Shown in pieces: positions 38,735 through 39,054 of a stretch of DNA of 39,054 bases. The stretch is from Polyangiaceae bacterium (GTDB taxonomy: Bacteria > Myxococcota_A > Polyangia > Polyangiales > Polyangiaceae). The translations under genes were made by a program, and so were the position numbers. The stretch covers positions 1 through 39,054 of the forward strand of contig JADLAB010000075.1 of NCBI GenBank assembly GCA_020848455.1. Direction: 5' to 3'. The notes below the pieces were generated by a model, which saw only the letters and a list, made by a program, of their open reading frames with translations, had not been told where the DNA came from and did no database searches. How positions within the stretch are numbered: the first letter of the stretch is position 1; each line of letters starts with the position of its first letter.

Positions 38735-39054
38735 TCAGAACGGCACTTGGCGCACGATGCCGCCCGTGCCCTTCGGCGGCGGCTTGGTCTGCGTCGGCAC
38801 CGGAGCCGGTCCCGTCGGCACCGGCTCGGCGGTGGGCCGGGGGGGCTCGGCGCTCGCGACCGGCTTGGCGCTCGCGGAGGCGGTGGTCCCTGCGCTCGCG
38901 CTCGTGACGGCGCTCGCGCTCGGCTTCGCCGGCTCTGGCGCGGTCGCAGGCGCCGTGGCCGTCGCGGGTGGGGGCACGGTCGGCTTCGCCGTGGTCGCGG
39001 CGGCGGTCTGGGTGGGCGTCGTCGTGCTCGGGGCCGTGCCGCCGGAGGTCGCGA
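38735..39054 (-). CDS. C-terminal part of a Pro/Ala/Ser/Thr-rich protein, truncated by the window edge
   Basis: The frame is open to the window edge and its start lies beyond 39054. The visible 106 residues are almost wholly Pro, Ala, Thr and Ser, and end with a more ordered 'KGTGGIVRQVPF'. Linkers of this kind often follow the kinase or membrane part of myxobacterial Ser/Thr protein kinases and end in a short conserved peptide, but no kinase motif is inside the window. It is probably a real coding region because the composition is coherent and the end is well formed. It should be read as a partial gene of unknown function. Confidence 0.5.
   Translation of the reverse strand, partial: ATSGGTAPSTTTPTQTAAATTAKPTVPPPATATAPATAPEPAKPSASAVTSASAGTTASASAKPVASAEPPRPTAEPVPTGPAPVPTQTKPPPKGTGGIVRQVPF

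Noticed and set aside
35806-38907. A 1033-codon plus-strand frame overlapping the activator
   Set aside because: Out of frame with the FHA and AAA+ motifs and extremely rich in Arg; a shadow.

Overview
The window is very GC-rich, and almost every real gene throws long shadow ORFs in other frames, as expected for a large-genome member of the Myxococcota. The gene content agrees: a Glt/Agl-type gliding envelope complex, tandem small outer-membrane beta-barrels, TPR and PEGA proteins, an FHA-sigma54 activator and Cys-rich lipoproteins. I cannot place it to genus. No rRNA, tRNA, CRISPR array, integrase or transposase was seen.

Layout. (1) 68-4279, minus strand: a HEAT-repeat protein, an outer-membrane beta-barrel, a 13-haem c-type cytochrome overlapping the barrel gene by 4 bases, and an 84-residue protein. 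The barrel/cytochrome pair looks like a porin-cytochrome conduit for electrons across the outer membrane. (2) 4436-6351, minus: two related outer-membrane beta-barrels resembling GltA/GltB, behind a good sigma70-type promoter at 6441-6470. (3) 6512-11236, minus: ftsY, a secreted and membrane-anchored protein with a carboxypeptidase-regulatory-like domain, yraN, and a Cys-rich lipoprotein. (4) 11737-34749, plus: a long run resembling gltC, gltD, gltE, gltF and gltG, then a TPR lipoprotein, then a 3787-residue TPR protein like GltI/AgmK. (5) 34924-39054: an outer-membrane protein divergent from an FHA-sigma54 activator, a TPR-PEGA protein convergent with and overlapping the activator, and the 3' end of a gene that leaves the window.

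How the genes work together. In Myxococcus xanthus the Glt proteins link a cytoplasmic and inner-membrane motor assembly through periplasmic TPR proteins to outer-membrane barrels. A paralogous set, Nfs, moves spore-coat polysaccharide. Here the predicted parts are: a giant cytoplasmic TPR protein (GltI-like); an inner-membrane FHA/TonB-like spanner (GltG-like); periplasmic and lipid-anchored TPR proteins (GltC, D and E-like, plus an extra lipoprotein); a small exported protein (GltF-like); and outer-membrane barrels (GltA/B-like). The AglRQS motor, GltJ/AgmX, GltH, GltK and CglB are not in the window.

The assignments rest on domain architecture, size, gene order and recalled family features, not on database searches. 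Positions 1-67 are too short to interpret.
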